From Nymphaea colorata (Eukaryota; Streptophyta; Magnoliopsida; Nymphaeales; Nymphaeaceae), in assembly GCF_008831285.2 (NCBI RefSeq), contig NC_045147.1, positions 14,548,854 through 14,612,853 on the forward strand: DNA of 64,000 nucleotides, given 5' to 3'. Position 1 is the stretch's first letter, and each line of letters begins with the position of its first letter. The position numbers were made by a program, and so were the translations under genes. Under the pieces are notes generated by a model. It saw only the letters and a program-made list of their open reading frames with translations. It did not search any database and was not told the origin of the DNA. Below, piece after piece: positions 34,701-47,046 of the stretch.

Positions 34701-34925
34701 GTTCTCCGTGCCCAAGCTGTTCTTGAGCTCGACGATGACGGTGTCTCCCTGCTCTGCTCGTATCGTCGGCCCCGGAGACTGACCGTTGACGGTGATCACC
34801 AGCTTCTCGTAGCAGTCCGGCGACTTGTATTCATACTTCACGTCCCATTTATGTCGCCGGACTCGGCCTTCCGACGCCTGGACGGCTAACAGCACGATCA
34901 GCAATCCCAGCAGTAGTTTTCCCAT
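31767..34925 (-). CDS. L-ascorbate oxidase (multicopper oxidase)
   Basis: Ascorbate oxidase is an apoplastic blue copper enzyme that oxidises ascorbate and reduces oxygen to water. Five minus-strand exons (34671-34925, 34392-34484, 33924-34136, 33523-33720, 31767-32726) total 1719 nt and give 572 aa, the normal family size. A signal peptide [20 protein letters not shown] opens the protein; an in-frame TTG upstream is not a better start. Copper motifs are complete: HWHG (His79, His81), YHAH (His123, His125), HPWHLHGH (469-476) and [12 protein letters not shown] (Cys532, His537, Met542). Tyr539 stands where cucumber ascorbate oxidase has a non-ligand His, from memory. The start of the mature chain ([17 protein letters not shown]) and the [13 protein letters not shown] block are closer to ascorbate oxidase than to laccase. 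A MITE lies in intron 4 and a copied exon fragment in intron 3. Confidence 0.93.
32811..33152. mobile_element. hAT-type MITE in ascorbate oxidase intron 4
   Basis: The terminal inverted repeats CTATGTCACATGGGT and (reverse complement of the right end) CTATGTTACATGGGT differ at one base. The 8-mer CAAAGATC flanks the element exactly at 32803-32810 and 33153-33160. An 8-bp duplication fits the hAT superfamily. Subterminal GGTACC/GGGTAC-rich motifs recur at both ends. The 342-bp element has no coding capacity and starts about 85 bp upstream (in gene sense, inside the intron) of exon 5. Confidence 0.85.
33838..33869. repeat. Copied ascorbate oxidase exon 5 fragment in intron 3
   Basis: This 32-nt stretch in the intron between exons 3 and 4 matches 32189-32220 of exon 5 at 31 of 32 positions in the same orientation. 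The exon copy encodes about residues 422-432 ([10 protein letters not shown]). Flanking sequence is unrelated, so it is a short templated insertion rather than an exon. Confidence 0.85.
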
Positions 34926-35026
34926 ATGAGGAGAAGGGAGGAGTTGGGGCCAAGACTCGACCAAACAGTAGTGGAAAGGAAAGATGTCGAGGGATGCAGT
35001 TCATTAGATGAAGATGGTGGTGGTCG

Positions 35027-35034
35027 TATTTATA
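35027..35034 (-). promoter_or_regulatory. TATA box of the ascorbate oxidase gene
   Basis: TATAAATA on the minus strand lies 102-109 bp upstream of the ATG at 34925. The start site would be near 35000, giving a short 5' leader of about 75 nt. Confidence 0.65.
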
Positions 35035-35533
35035 CGAGAAGGAAGACCTCCCCATCTTCCAAAAAGATGGCGGCTCTGATATTCCGCAGATTTGTAGAAT
35101 ATATTAATACATTATTGTTTCTTTGAATTTCAACGCTTTTCTTCTGATAAAGAGAGAATTAGACCTGGCATTAATTGACCAACATGTTTTTTTTTTATTC
35201 TTCTTTTTATCATTTATCTCAGCTAGTGACGAGGCAATGTTATATAACTTTTGAAGGACCGATTAATTTTATTTGTCAACTTTGGTTCGCCTGAGTAGGA
35301 AATCGTCAGCCACACCTCAAGTTTCAAAGCCAAGTGTGCCATTCAAACAAGGGTGGAGGAAGATTCGCGGATGAATGTAATAATAGGCTACTACTTTTTA
35401 CTTTTCTATATTTTATTTTATCATTGATGAAGAAACAAGATGATCTTGGACAGAAAATGTGAAGCAGAGAAGTTGTAGATTGTGAACCATTCTATCGGAA
35501 TTGGTCATAACTACTTTGTTTAATGTGAGATAC

Positions 35534-35536
<3 letters not shown>

Positions 35537-35565
<29 letters not shown>
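35537..35565. repeat. (AT)n microsatellite
   Basis: A pure AT run of about 29 bp lies about 500 bp upstream of the ascorbate oxidase TATA box. Confidence 0.9.
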
Positions 35566-35567
<2 letters not shown>

Positions 35568-36559
35568 AAAACAAACTGTAAAAACAAAATAACAGAATTA
35601 AACATACAAGATAATAACAATACAATAAAGCAGAATAAGAGGGGGTGGAAAGAGAGTTAAACAGACGGAACACAGAGTCACCCAATAACAAGTGAAAGAC
35701 AGTGTTGTAGTCGAATAAGAAAGTGAACATCGCCCTACACAAGGCGAACCATAGAATCAAGCGATGAGGAGGTGAGAGAGAGAGAAAAAAAAAAGAAGAG
35801 GGCCGGGAGGTAGAATTGCAAACTTTGTGGAACTTAATCATGGCCGTGTTTGCTTGACAAATTGGATACTGTTGGCAAACTTTGAGGAACTTGGCATTTG
35901 TTTGTTCATGCCCCCTCGATCCTCGATCCAAAATGTCTTTACATTTTTCTCGAGTAGAAACGAAGACCGAACCGATATTCTTAGACTTGGATATAGCTAT
36001 TTCTAGATCTGATTACTGCGGATCGTTATTGCTTACTGACTTTGATTCCAAGTCAGATCAAGATTCTGATATGAAAATATAAAATTATATGGCTATCACA
36101 ATCTAGTCATCAATAAGCATTTGGTAGGATGTGGAATTACTCTTCTATGAAAACCAGCCACATGGATTCATAAATCTTCAAAATCAAATATAGAATTAAA
36201 TCCAAATCATGGACATCCATAACTCGAGCCTTTAGTCAAGGCCTCAAGGAATTCAAACTTTAACCACAGAACAAAACCTTTGACCAAGGGCAGGTCCATA
36301 GTTGGGTCGTGCGTTAACTGGGTCAAGTATGAAACCGAGTCAAGAAGATCAGTTGGTCAAAAGCTAGCCGACGTACTGTGTTGACTATATAGCTGGTCAA
36401 GGTCACGGCTGAAGGGGTCAGGTTTACATCAGTGAAGTAGATTTTGCTGCCCATCTATTTTAGATATTTGAACTTGATATGTGGGCCGTCGGCTTGGAGG
36501 ATCCGACGGTGATGGGACGTCCTCGAGGAACTTAGATTTCGGATGGGTATTAACTAAAA

Positions 36560-36977
36560 GATGTCAATATACTCTATTTGAATTGAATATCTAATTGAAC
36601 CATTCCAAAAAAGTAAGATATGAAAAAAAAAATTAACATCTAATTAAGAAATTGGATTGGATTTTGATTTAAAAAATGATATCCATTTGTATTCGGATTC
36701 AAATAACGGATTCGAATCAGATTTATTTTTAAACAAACACCTTATATCTAATGCTCTTACATTTTGAAAATGGGCCAAATTCAGTTCAAAGTTGGAATTC
36801 GGATTCAGATGTGAATATAAAAAATGAGATTTGGCTTGGATTTGGATTGTGAAATCAGACTTCAGGTTTGAATTTGAATTCAAATATGACTTTTTTTTAC
36901 TCATATTTAAATCTGAATATATTCATATATAATTAAGAATATATCTAATTTTGAATCTAATTCATTGACATCCCTTC
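36560..36977. mobile_element. MITE-like element with GGATGTCAAT ends
   Basis: The left end AGATGTCAAT is mirrored by ATTGACATCC on the right. The interior is made of repeated GGATTTGGATT / GAATTTGAATT motifs, typical of a widespread class of plant non-autonomous elements. I could not find a target-site duplication, so the exact ends are approximate. Confidence 0.5.
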
Positions 36978-37427
36978 ATCCAATCCGTTCTGATTGAGAA
37001 AAATACCTTGATCCTGAATTTCCCATCAACTGATAAATTTGAATCAGATCATTTGTGGTAGAAATATTAATTCCTGTTTCACTTATTACATTCAACTTTT
37101 ATTATCAGATTAACAGAATGCGGAATGTTGTTTCTAATTTATTTCGCGAGCCTTTTGTTTTTCCATGAAGTGCGGAATTCTAGACTTCCATTTTTGTCAT
37201 CTAGCGTTGTTTTCAACGTTGTTGACAATACGCCATTGGTTGAAGTCAGATGTCCATCAACGAAATTATATCAAAACAGTGACATTTGGTGTCTCAATAA
37301 TTGAGATGTAATTTTGCGTTCTTTTGGTTTTAGTTCGGCTTGGACATATGATCTTCTTCTTTTTTTAATGTATGCTTTCGTTTAATAGATTCCTCTTTCT
37401 TATTGTTTCGAGAAACGATCAATTCTC

Positions 37428-37520
37428 ATTCTTTTTTTTTTCTATTGACTATTTTTCGATCTAGATGTATGAAAATTCTTTTTTTTTTCTATTGATTATT
37501 TTTCGATCGAGATGTATGAA
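37428..37520. repeat. 46-bp tandem duplication with T-runs
   Basis: Two adjacent copies share ATTCTTTTTTTTT, CTATTGA(C/T)TATTTTTCGATC and GAGATGTATGAA-like sequence with about two differences. No function is apparent. Confidence 0.75.
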
Positions 37521-38678
37521 TTCATGGATTTATGTCTCCATATAGATATTGATCCTTTTCATGGGGATTCCGTAAATATCTCGTTTTAGAAATACAAAGT
37601 TTGAAACAATTGAACTTTTTTGGAAATTGGATGCAGTTACTAATCTGGCATAATACATGTGGTTTGATTTATATTATACGGTCAACGTACATTTCCTATT
37701 TCCTGGGCATCCCGGTCAATAAAGTATACACCACAACCGCGTTCTGCATGATCACATGCTGCAAACGACGGATGGAGTGTGTGCATTCCCATATATATAT
37801 ATATATATAATTGAATAAATACTTTGACTATCTGAATTACACAACCGTTTAACTTTGCAGTCCATTTATAGGTAATTGAAAGAAAAAAAAAAGTGAATTG
37901 ATATTAACATACTAAATAATTATCAAACAGTCCTGATTCCTGATTAGAAAGCTCGGTTGGTCAGAGTCACTATTATCTATATATCAACCACTTGCCCAAG
38001 CAGCCGTACCTTTAAAGCAATGTTATCAAGATTGGCTGATTTGAATTGAAATTGGTGGCAAAGAAAATTCATTTGGTTGTTAATTCAAGAGCGCCGCATG
38101 TCATTTTTCAAGGTAAAATTTTGAGTCATTTTACGACCTTTCTATTTTCAATAACTTTTACATATTTTCATGTATTGTTATAAAAAAAAAAACGTTTTTA
38201 AATATTTGTTGCTGTTTCATAACCAATTCATGTTGAATTGGTTGATTGGACTTAAGAACTGACTTCCACAAAATCACATTAAAGTTGAGAAGGTAAATCA
38301 AATTAGCTTTATCTGGATTGCGAAGACGTTCGGTTCAAGATCTGATTTGCCTTTGGCTATGTTGCAGAAAAATTCAACATTAATGGCCTATTAACATTAT
38401 TGGCTATGTTGCAGAAAAAAGGCTTGATTTTTCAATCCGTTTATTTATCAGAATCGTTTGGTTTGACCATAACATGTAGAAACAATATCGACTGCAACTA
38501 AAACAACCTGAAATAGTAAGATCCCAAGACTCTTTGTGTATAAAGTTTATTCCTTTATTTGATCCTTTCTACCTTCATGGTAGTATCCATATCACAACTT
38601 ATTTACAGCAGTCGTCAAATGAGAGGATGAATAGACGTGTTCTGCATATCGAAGATGATTGATACTTTACAGAAATCA

Positions 38679-41600
38679 TCAAAAGCCTGCAGGGGTTCCA
38701 TCCTTTCTTGGGTCACTAACAGCAGTAAGGATTCCATGAAAGACTTGTTTGAGCAGGGGATTTTCTTTCCTGCTTCCATTCCGCTTGACTGGATTCTGAA
38801 GGCTATGCACAACAAGCTGGCAAATGGCACCGCCTGCTTGCGCCTTTAGCTCATGACCTCTTTGCTTCAGGAAAAGCTTTGTATCATCTGGTAGCTCAAT
38901 GTGCTCCCCATTTATCAAAGTCCAATTCTCATACAAAACTGTGTTGGGTATCAACTGCAACAAAGACAGCCATGGCTTAGAAACTGCAGGATCATGTTAG
39001 GCATACCACTGCAAAATTAATGGTATATCATGTCTATGAAGATCAACTGACCAAGTTTGGATGCAAATGGTTCATATTATACAATTGAATTTAACTAGTT
39101 AGAGATGGCATTTAAATAGCTCCAAGTACAACGTAAACTCGGTATAATTTTTTTTTTTTTCGAGTCAAAATCTGAAATGAATCTGAATTTAACTAAAAAT
39201 TTCAAATTAAAAAAATTATAAATGTCGGATAGTCATGAACTAATTGCAAGTGGTTTCTTTTAGTCGACACCATCTGTCTGCACGTCCAATTCAAATGCAA
39301 TTAGACTAGAGCTGATTAGGTTGGACACTGTCATTCCTGCATCAGTCTGACCTGTTTAGATCCCTGATGGGGGCACAAATAGCTACTGCGAAAGAGAACC
39401 TAGAAATCCTCTTCCAAAGTGGCAAAGACCAACCTTAACTTTTTGGGCCAGAAACGAGGTGCTGTTGGCCGACAAATGCGCTGGGACAAAGAGTTGATCA
39501 CCAGAAACCTTATGTTAAGGGTTTTGAACAGAAAACAAGTGTCATGTTGTGTCAAGTGTTTCGCTGACATTGTAATGAACTAGTTTACCTGATCCACTCT
39601 CTTACTCTCAGCAGGTGATATTGCGCGCTTTGAAGTTACAGACTTGTAGCACAGGTTCTGAACTTAGTCCAAACAGAAGGGGACTTTGAAGAACTACGTT
39701 GGCGTTTTTTATTTGTTCAAATTTGTTTAAGACCATCAAACAAGCTGAAAATTGACATTCAAATAAAAACCCAGCTCGTTTCATGCTTGAAGTATGATGG
39801 ACGTCAATTCCTTGGTACAACTTGAGTTGCAAAGGAACTAATACTAACTCGCACTCCCTCGCCCAGACAGTCCGAAAATGGTGACTATCGGATAGACACA
39901 AGCAGTTCACCAAGTTATGGCCGCACAGACCAAGAAATAAATAGGGCAATCAACTAGCTAGATAGAACTATGTGTAGCCAAAAGTTTGCAATTCAAATTT
40001 GAAAATTTTGAGCAGGGTAGCGAGGAAAAAGTACCTTGTGATACACCCTTGGCTTTTGAACAGAAGCTTCTGCACCCATGGAAAGGATGAAATGGTTGAT
40101 GAAGACCTGAATAACCGCTGGAATTATGAGCATCCCACCACTACCACCTATAACACCAGCCAGTTGGTTGTCCTGCGCTTCATTTTAACATTTATTAGTA
40201 GAATTTCATAATGCGATTTACAAGAAGAAATGTTTGCTCTCAAGATTATACATTAAGCTACGAAACTCATAGTTAATACCTTCAGCACTATAATCGGTGT
40301 CATGGAAGATAATGGTCTCTTGTTAGGCTGAATAAAATTAGATGGAGCTGCTGGAAGGCCACCTTCACCTGTATCCACTGGCATCGAGAAATCATCCATC
40401 TCGTTGTTCAACAGTATTCCAGTAGATGGCGAAAGGACCGATGCTCCAAAAGGGTAATTCACAGTGCTGGTCAAGGAAACTGCATTCCTTTCTGCATCCA
40501 CAATGCAGAAATGGCTGGTTCCATGGTCTTGGAGCTGGCTCCATCTGCAAAGAAAGGACTGAATCTAATGACGACTGACCATGAGAGGCTGATGGTTTTA
40601 TAATAACGTATATGTAACTCATTTACTTGGGCATGTAATAGTTTGGGGCGAATGTGGTGTTGTCTAGAATCTTCTTTCGAAGCTGTGCGGCAAACTCTGG
40701 AGAAAGCATGTCATGCTGGTAGCCCGTTATGTTTACAAAGTCCGGGTCGCCAAGATTCATTCTGATGGCGAACATGTGTTTGAGTGCTTCAATTAGACGA
40801 TGTACGCCCAATGGACCATTTGCTGCATCCTCTGTTCCGTAGCCGGCTAGGATGTTCAAAACCTGATTCACAGCAGTAGCACCAATTTGTCATGTTTGGC
40901 TCTAGTGAATTATATGCAGAAAAGGGTATAGTTGGTTCAGGATGCAGATGAGAGGCACCATATAGATAGTTTTCGACAGCCACTGCCAATCAGGAATGCA
41001 AATTTTCGGATTCAGTTGGCCTAGCCATTACGACCCAGACCTGCCTAATCGTACATGAAGATGGATTCAGATACAGATGGATAATGGTATTCGCTAATCG
41101 AAGCTCCTACATGTAGCTAAATATATCTCTGTAAGAAGCAGAACTGCCACTCTGTTCAGCCGAAGTTGAGTTGGATTTGGAACTCATGATCCATGCGCAT
41201 CTCCAGTACCAAAAAAAGTTCATCATTTGTTCAGGCATCACCCTTTAAGGCCGACGTATACCAATTCACCGTCACCCTGTTTCAACGCTTGCGGCATGCC
41301 GTTTCTTAGGCAAGCCACCGGAAAAAGTTTTCGATGTCATTACCCGATGACAAGAGGTGCAGAGGTTGGGGGCATTGGAGCCATACCGTCTTTTCAAGTT
41401 GGGAAATCTTAGGTCGATTCATTTATCTAACCATGTGAAGCCCTTTCACATTATAAGACAAAGGTTCAAGGCAATGAAAAATCAGAAATTCAGCTTACCA
41501 ATGACAGGCCCAAGGTGCCACTGGAAGGAGGCGGCATCCCCAAGATCTGGTACCCCATCACGTCCACAGCAATAGGAGACCTGACTTCGACTTTATAATT

Positions 41601-44600
41601 TTGAAGATCTTGCATGGTTAGTATGCCTCCTGCATCTTGCACATCCTTCACAAGGTTCTCTCCCACGCTTCCATTGTAAAATGCCTTAGGTCCACATTCA
41701 GAGATCGCTTGAAGAGTGTCCGCCAGTTCACGATTATAGCATTTATCACCAGATTTTAGCAGTATACCAGCTGGGGCGAGCATGCGGCGCAGGCCAGGGT
41801 CAGCCATTATCAGCGTTTCTCTTCTCTTCATGGTTGCTGCAAGGTAAGGAGATACCAGAAAGCCATCCCTAGCAAGTTTTATGGAAGGAAGGACAAGCCT
41901 CTTCCAAGGAAGTCTTCCATATCTCTTCCAGGCTTCATGAAGGCCGGCTATCTCCCCGGGTACCCCCATGGAGAGTGCACCAACCACCTTTTTTTCTGGC
42001 TGCATATTGTACATGTCCTGTAATTTTGAAAATTTAGATTTTCAGCTTTCGAAATTTGGAAATTCCAATATACAGAATGTTCTGAATTTCACCTACAAAT
42101 AACCTGAAGTTCATCGATGAGAAGGTGGTGCATTATTCTAATATAGATTTTCCTGGGAAAACTTCAACATATATGGACGCATAAGATCTATGACCTAAAC
42201 ATAAACGTTTTAGTTGCACGACTAATACTTATATGGGAGATTTACTTTGAACTTTAATTGCATTCCAGCAATGTAAAAGGTGCTCATGTAATTTATCTTC
42301 CAAAATATCCTTTTTTTTTTTTAGTACTTCATTGCTCCTTGAAAATATCACAACAGGGTATAGCATCTACGTCAGTGTTCATAATAGAGGACCAAGTATA
42401 TGATTAAATATCTACCTGACATGCTTTGGAGATGATGAACTTGATTCAGATCGCCAAATTGAATGTCTATGTACTGAACATTCCTGGAAGAAGTTTGAGC
42501 TCTTAAATTTATGCAGCCACACCTTAAGCATTTGTGGGCTGCCAGTTTGAAGGTGAATAATTTATTAGGTTGACCACCGTTATCCAAGTTATTTATGGTG
42601 GCTCTAAACAAGATTTCCGCAGCCTAGTCTATTACTATTATTTTAAACTAATTAACTTTTATTTTATCGATTATTATATATTGGAAAAAAATTAACTTTT
42701 TTGTCGATTTACAACTGATTCAGTTGCACTGCTGAATCGGCCGATTCACCAAATCAGCCAGACAAAGCCGATCCTAATGGCACAAAGTATAACAACTATT
42801 GCACATGGGCCACAGCAGATTTACAAATGGGCCAGATCCCAATTGAAACTTTTATTTTTACTACAAGTACGACTTGGACCCTCAAAAAGTAGCACCGGTA
42901 CCATGTCAGTTTGTTCAGCTTTATATTGTCAGCCCGTATTAAATTTACCTAATTTTTTCAACTTTATAAACTCTAAAATTAATTTACAATATTTTCTCTC
43001 ATTTTAAAATATGAAAAGAAAAACCCGTGCATCCATTACCGAGGGAACCATAACGTCAAGTCTTGCGTGGCAGGCCCTTTTCCCAACTCCGAAATGATAT
43101 TCAATTATGAGAGACCTTTTCGTGCCACCTCGTGAATGATTCGTTTGTAAGTGCCACTATTTTCTGACCACAATTAATCATATTTCCAACCGTTGACACT
43201 GTGTTCGGTATAGGTCCGTTCATTTCTTTTTTATTTAAAAATAATTAATAAAATTAAAATATTTTTACAAGACTTTTATCTCCTAGAGGGATAATATAGT
43301 ATTATCTGAACTTTTGATGCGTAGTTATCTCCTCCAACAATTGGATACATGAGTTAAACGGTACGTTCGAAATAAGAAAAAAAAAACATTTAAATATAGC
43401 AAGTTAAATATATAATAACATTATCACTAAAAATATAGCAAGTTATTATACTTTGGGTGAGAAAGAGAGAGTTATAAACCACTGCTCGGAAAAAAAGAGT
43501 TGCAGGGTTCCCGTATTCTTTTGCTTTTGAGATTGTGGGCTTCATTAACGTTAAAAACGTAGATAGCGAATATGAACATCAAACTAAATCGCTTGACTTT
43601 ATGCTGTGCCTCTTGGTGCTATTACAAGTGATTATACTTAATACGTGGCTTTCTAACAACAACAAAAAGATCTAACGTGCCCTTTCCTTTCCTACACGAA
43701 AAACAAAAAATAGAACTTGTAGTGAATGAGACGTAATCGCACTCCTAGCAGCATAAAACGGAAGGAGTATATAAAAAATGACACATTGATTTTGAACTTG
43801 AATTGCATTAATGAAATCTCACGCCCCACCCGTCACATCCAAACTCACCAACTACACCAAACCCTCGTTGTTAGAGTAAAGACACAAGTGGCCTCAGTTC
43901 GAGACTTCATTCTTAAAAGAAAAAGGAAAGCTCTTCCTTAATGTTTTTAAAGCTCTTAAAAGGAGACTGATGAATTGAGAAGAATCCGAAAGACAACTCA
44001 GTTACAAATAGAATAGATATTAGTGGATGACTTATTCCTGTGTTTGGAATTCCTCCCTTTTGGCTGAAAAAATTTCAACACAGATAAGCACCATGAGTAA
44101 ATTATAGCTTAAAATTCAAGAGCCAATTTAAAGAGCATGTCCTCCATTGTTTAAATAATATTTTTAGAGGTCGTTGTCAGTTTGACAACACTAATACATT
44201 ATTATTATTTCATGAATTTCTTCCTAAAAAATAGAGAGCAAATTCGCAAAACGTTGTTTTATAAATCAGTTCCATTTTTTAAGGCAGGTTCATTGAACAA
44301 CAACACCCTTTCAATATAAAGTTTTATAAAAATATATATATACATATAAAAGACTTTTTCGGTTCTGCTTACTTTTTAGATGTGTTTATTTTGCACAACA
44401 ATGAAGGCGTGAGGCAGAAATTACTTTCAATATGGTCCGTTAACGCAGCGACCATTTTCCAGAAAACCATTTTTAACCCAGGCGGTATTCCGGTGATCAT
44501 ATCTCCTAGAAAATGAACGGCGGTGATCGTATTCGTATCTCATCGCAGAGGGAGAGGGAGCGAGAGAGAAGTTCACCTTGTAGGCTGCTCCCGGTGCGGT

Positions 44601-45193
44601 CTCCCTCATATCGTAAGCGAGCGCCTCGCCGTCTGCCGACGATCTGACGACCAGGAACGATCCACCGCCGATGCCGCTCGACATGGGGGAGACGACCCCG
44701 AGGCAGAGAGCGGTAGCCACTGCCGCGTCGACGGCGTGGCCGCCCTCCCTGAGAACCTCCGTCCCGATGTCCGAGCATCGCGCGTCGTCCGCCGCGACGA
44801 CCCCGTGCGCCGCATGGATCACGGCCCCTTCGTCCCCGCTGTTCCTTGTCCGAAGACTTCCAAGTATCCGGGCCATCTGAGGAGCTCCGGCGAACACTCC
44901 GATCGTAACCAACACCAGAACTGCAAACATGGACCAAGCCAGACATCATCCACTCGGTTTAAGTGAAAATTGAGTAATGAAAGCAAAGGGCCGACTCGCT
45001 AACCAAAAACAAGCACCAGAAAGAGCGAGCACAGATCAATGTTCAGAAAGCAAAGATCGAGCTTGGAAATGAAAGACTACTACCAAATTGTGTCGGTAAA
45101 CGTACTTGTTGATATCAGAAGAACGAGGGGAAGACAACTCCGCCGCCGCCAGGCGACGCTCTGGTTATGGCTGAGAAGGGGCGTCCTCTCCAT
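38679..45193 (-). CDS. Gamma-glutamyltransferase / glutathione hydrolase (vacuolar type)
   Basis: This enzyme removes the gamma-glutamyl group from glutathione and its conjugates. Seven minus-strand exons (45106-45193, 44577-44920, 41499-42017, 40627-40862, 40280-40544, 40035-40172, 38679-38954) total 1866 nt, 621 aa. The N-terminus MERTPLLSHNQ plus a hydrophobic anchor (about residues 23-45) is the arrangement of the vacuolar Arabidopsis enzyme (GGT4/At4g29210 by memory); secreted forms have a cleavable signal. The large-subunit block VVAADDARCSDIGTEVLREGG and SSGIGGGSFL are present. The self-cleavage and catalytic Thr is Thr405 in DHGTSHFC, followed by STVNYPFGA, LNNEMDDFS, KRPLSSMTP and the oxyanion GGSGGM. 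The protein ends TAVSDPRKDGTPAGF. Exon 2 is GC-rich and yields several spurious overlapping frames. The 2.6-kb intron 2 contains only AT-rich repeats. Confidence 0.93.
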
Positions 45194-45551
45194 TGGTGGA
45201 GCTTAAGAGGGAGAAGGGGAAAGACACAGATGGAGGAGGACTCTTGGGAGCTTTAATCCTTTTATCTCGGCTGGTACCGAATGATGACAAATGATCCCGG
45301 AGTTTTCGCGGGGGAGAATTTCTATTATCGCGACAAATTTTCGTCATAAATGCGAAAAACCGTGCAAACATTCTGAGAAAACTCTAGATAAGTGCTTTAA
45401 CTTTTGCTCACACGACCGAGTACGGGAGCCTCTGCCAAATTGATCGGTTACATTTGATTGCCAATTTGTTCACTTGGATCTGATTAAATCTGCGGTATTA
45501 CAATAAGACATTCTAGGGTGAACATTGTCTAGAATTTCTCTTACATTCTAA

Positions 45552-45713
45552 ATATTTTGAGGCTGGGTGTTAGGATGTCACATCCAAAACCCTGAGGTTT
45601 TTGCAAAACCAAATTCATCAAAACTAGATTTTCTTTAAACTCAATTTCATAACACACAAACACTTTAAAAACCTCGTTTAAAGGCGTCATCTAATGCCCC
45701 TTAAGTTATATCA
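45552..45713. mobile_element. MITE-like element with GGGTGTTAGGATG ends
   Basis: The left end GGGTGTTAGGATG pairs with CATCTAATGCCCC on the right (reverse complement GGGGCATTAGATG). Inner ends GTCACATCC and GGCGTCATC also correspond in part. No target-site duplication is evident, so boundaries and superfamily are provisional. Confidence 0.45.
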
Positions 45714-46700
45714 TAACATAAAAAAATGTATTCTTCGCTTTAAGGTAACATAGGGCAACGGTTTAATCATTTTCATATTTCAATATGATAGTGCAACTGT
45801 AAAAAAAGTTTTTGAAACATATATATGAAGATAACTCGAGTGTTTATGGCATTTCACATATTGTCATAAGGTGAAATGCCATAACTAATAGCTTCTTTAA
45901 TATAAATATACCATAACAAGCAACTTATTCAATGAATATGGTCATGGGAGCGTTGAAATTATGTCCAAATAAATGGGCCTTAAGTGATATTTAATGGATG
46001 TTTAAATGAGGCGGGGTCCGTCCACAGTGGGCGACGGGTTCGGTTGCGGTCTCTACTCCGAAGAACGGAAGGCGTGGGCCCCTCAGTTCCCTTGCACGCT
46101 ACATCCACCACCCGAAAAGCTGAAGCATGGGCAGGGGTGTGGCCGTAAAGCTGCTCAACGTTTACCATATTTTCATATTGGTACCTACTTCCTGTGTCCT
46201 TTTCTCGTTGTTTTCTTTTCCACATCCACCACCTTATATAGTGAGTGGATTCTAAGAAAAGATCATTTTTATATGGTAGGGTTTACCTATTAGTTATTGG
46301 TCCTTGTTTCTAGCTAAAACTTCAGCTTTGTTAAAGGAAACGACAAGATGTCGCCTTTTAGTGACAAAGTTGGCAGTTGACGACGAAAGTGAGGCCTGTA
46401 TAAGGAGATAAAGTATTTTTAAGACTGTATACGAAAATAAAAGTAAAACCGCAAGGTGTTACGTAAAAGTGTTCAGAAAGGCTGGAATTAAAGGCGTCGA
46501 ATAATGGAGTTGTTTTTGGGGTCCGGAAATCTGTCGTACATCATTGGCGTGTAATTGAATCTGGACCATCCATCCGAATTAGTTTGTGCGATCTGAATTA
46601 AGATCCGGACAAAGGATTGGCATTTGTAAGCTCGACTCCTTGAGCTTGAGCTTAAGTTAAAGCTTTCCTTACAAACTACTTGAGTTTGAGTTTACACAAG

Positions 46701-46738
46701 CTCGACTCGACTCGACTCGACTTGACTCGACTCGACTC
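46701..46738. repeat. (ACTCG)n pentanucleotide tract within a GAGCTTGAG-rich element
   Basis: About seven copies of ACTCG, one with a T substitution, lie inside a stretch (about 46628-46945) where AAGCTCGACTC and GAGCTTGAG recur on both sides as inverted motifs. This resembles a self-complementary plant element, but the ends are not defined. Confidence 0.6.
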
Positions 46739-47046
46739 TGCTCGTGTTTTTTTTGTTTGTTTATCTTTAAGGAATGTTGGTAACTTTGATGAATTTAAAC
46801 CCTCTTTTCATTGATTTTATTTTTATTTAAAGAAAAAAAAATGAATCAGTAGACATAAGCAAAAAAAGAGTCAATTTTCGAGCTCAAGCTCAAGTCAAAC
46901 CATATCTGACTCAAGCTGAGCTCAAACTTGGCTCACCTGCCAATATAGCCAAACAGATTGAGGACCAACTACAATCTAAATCCAAATCCAAATCCAAACA
47001 GGAGATGAATGTAAGGCCCGGTCGTAGTGTAAATACCACTAATTGA

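Larger units (their letters stand above)
35040..38678. other. Intergenic, ascorbate oxidase to gamma-glutamyltransferase
   Basis: No gene is supported. The stretch contains a TA run (about 35537-35565), an AT-rich element with ATGTCAAT ends (36560-36977), a 46-bp tandem duplication (37428-37520) and another TA run (about 37793-37809). The right-most part is probably the 3' UTR of the gamma-glutamyltransferase gene. Confidence 0.6.

Noticed and set aside
34926-34964. N-terminal extension of ascorbate oxidase upstream of MGKLLL
   Set aside because: The upstream codon is TTG, and the ATG at 34925 directly opens a good signal peptide.
44506-44966. Long GC-rich open frames of 147 aa on both strands
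   Set aside because: They are shadows of gamma-glutamyltransferase exon 2 (44577-44920), whose own frame carries the family motifs.
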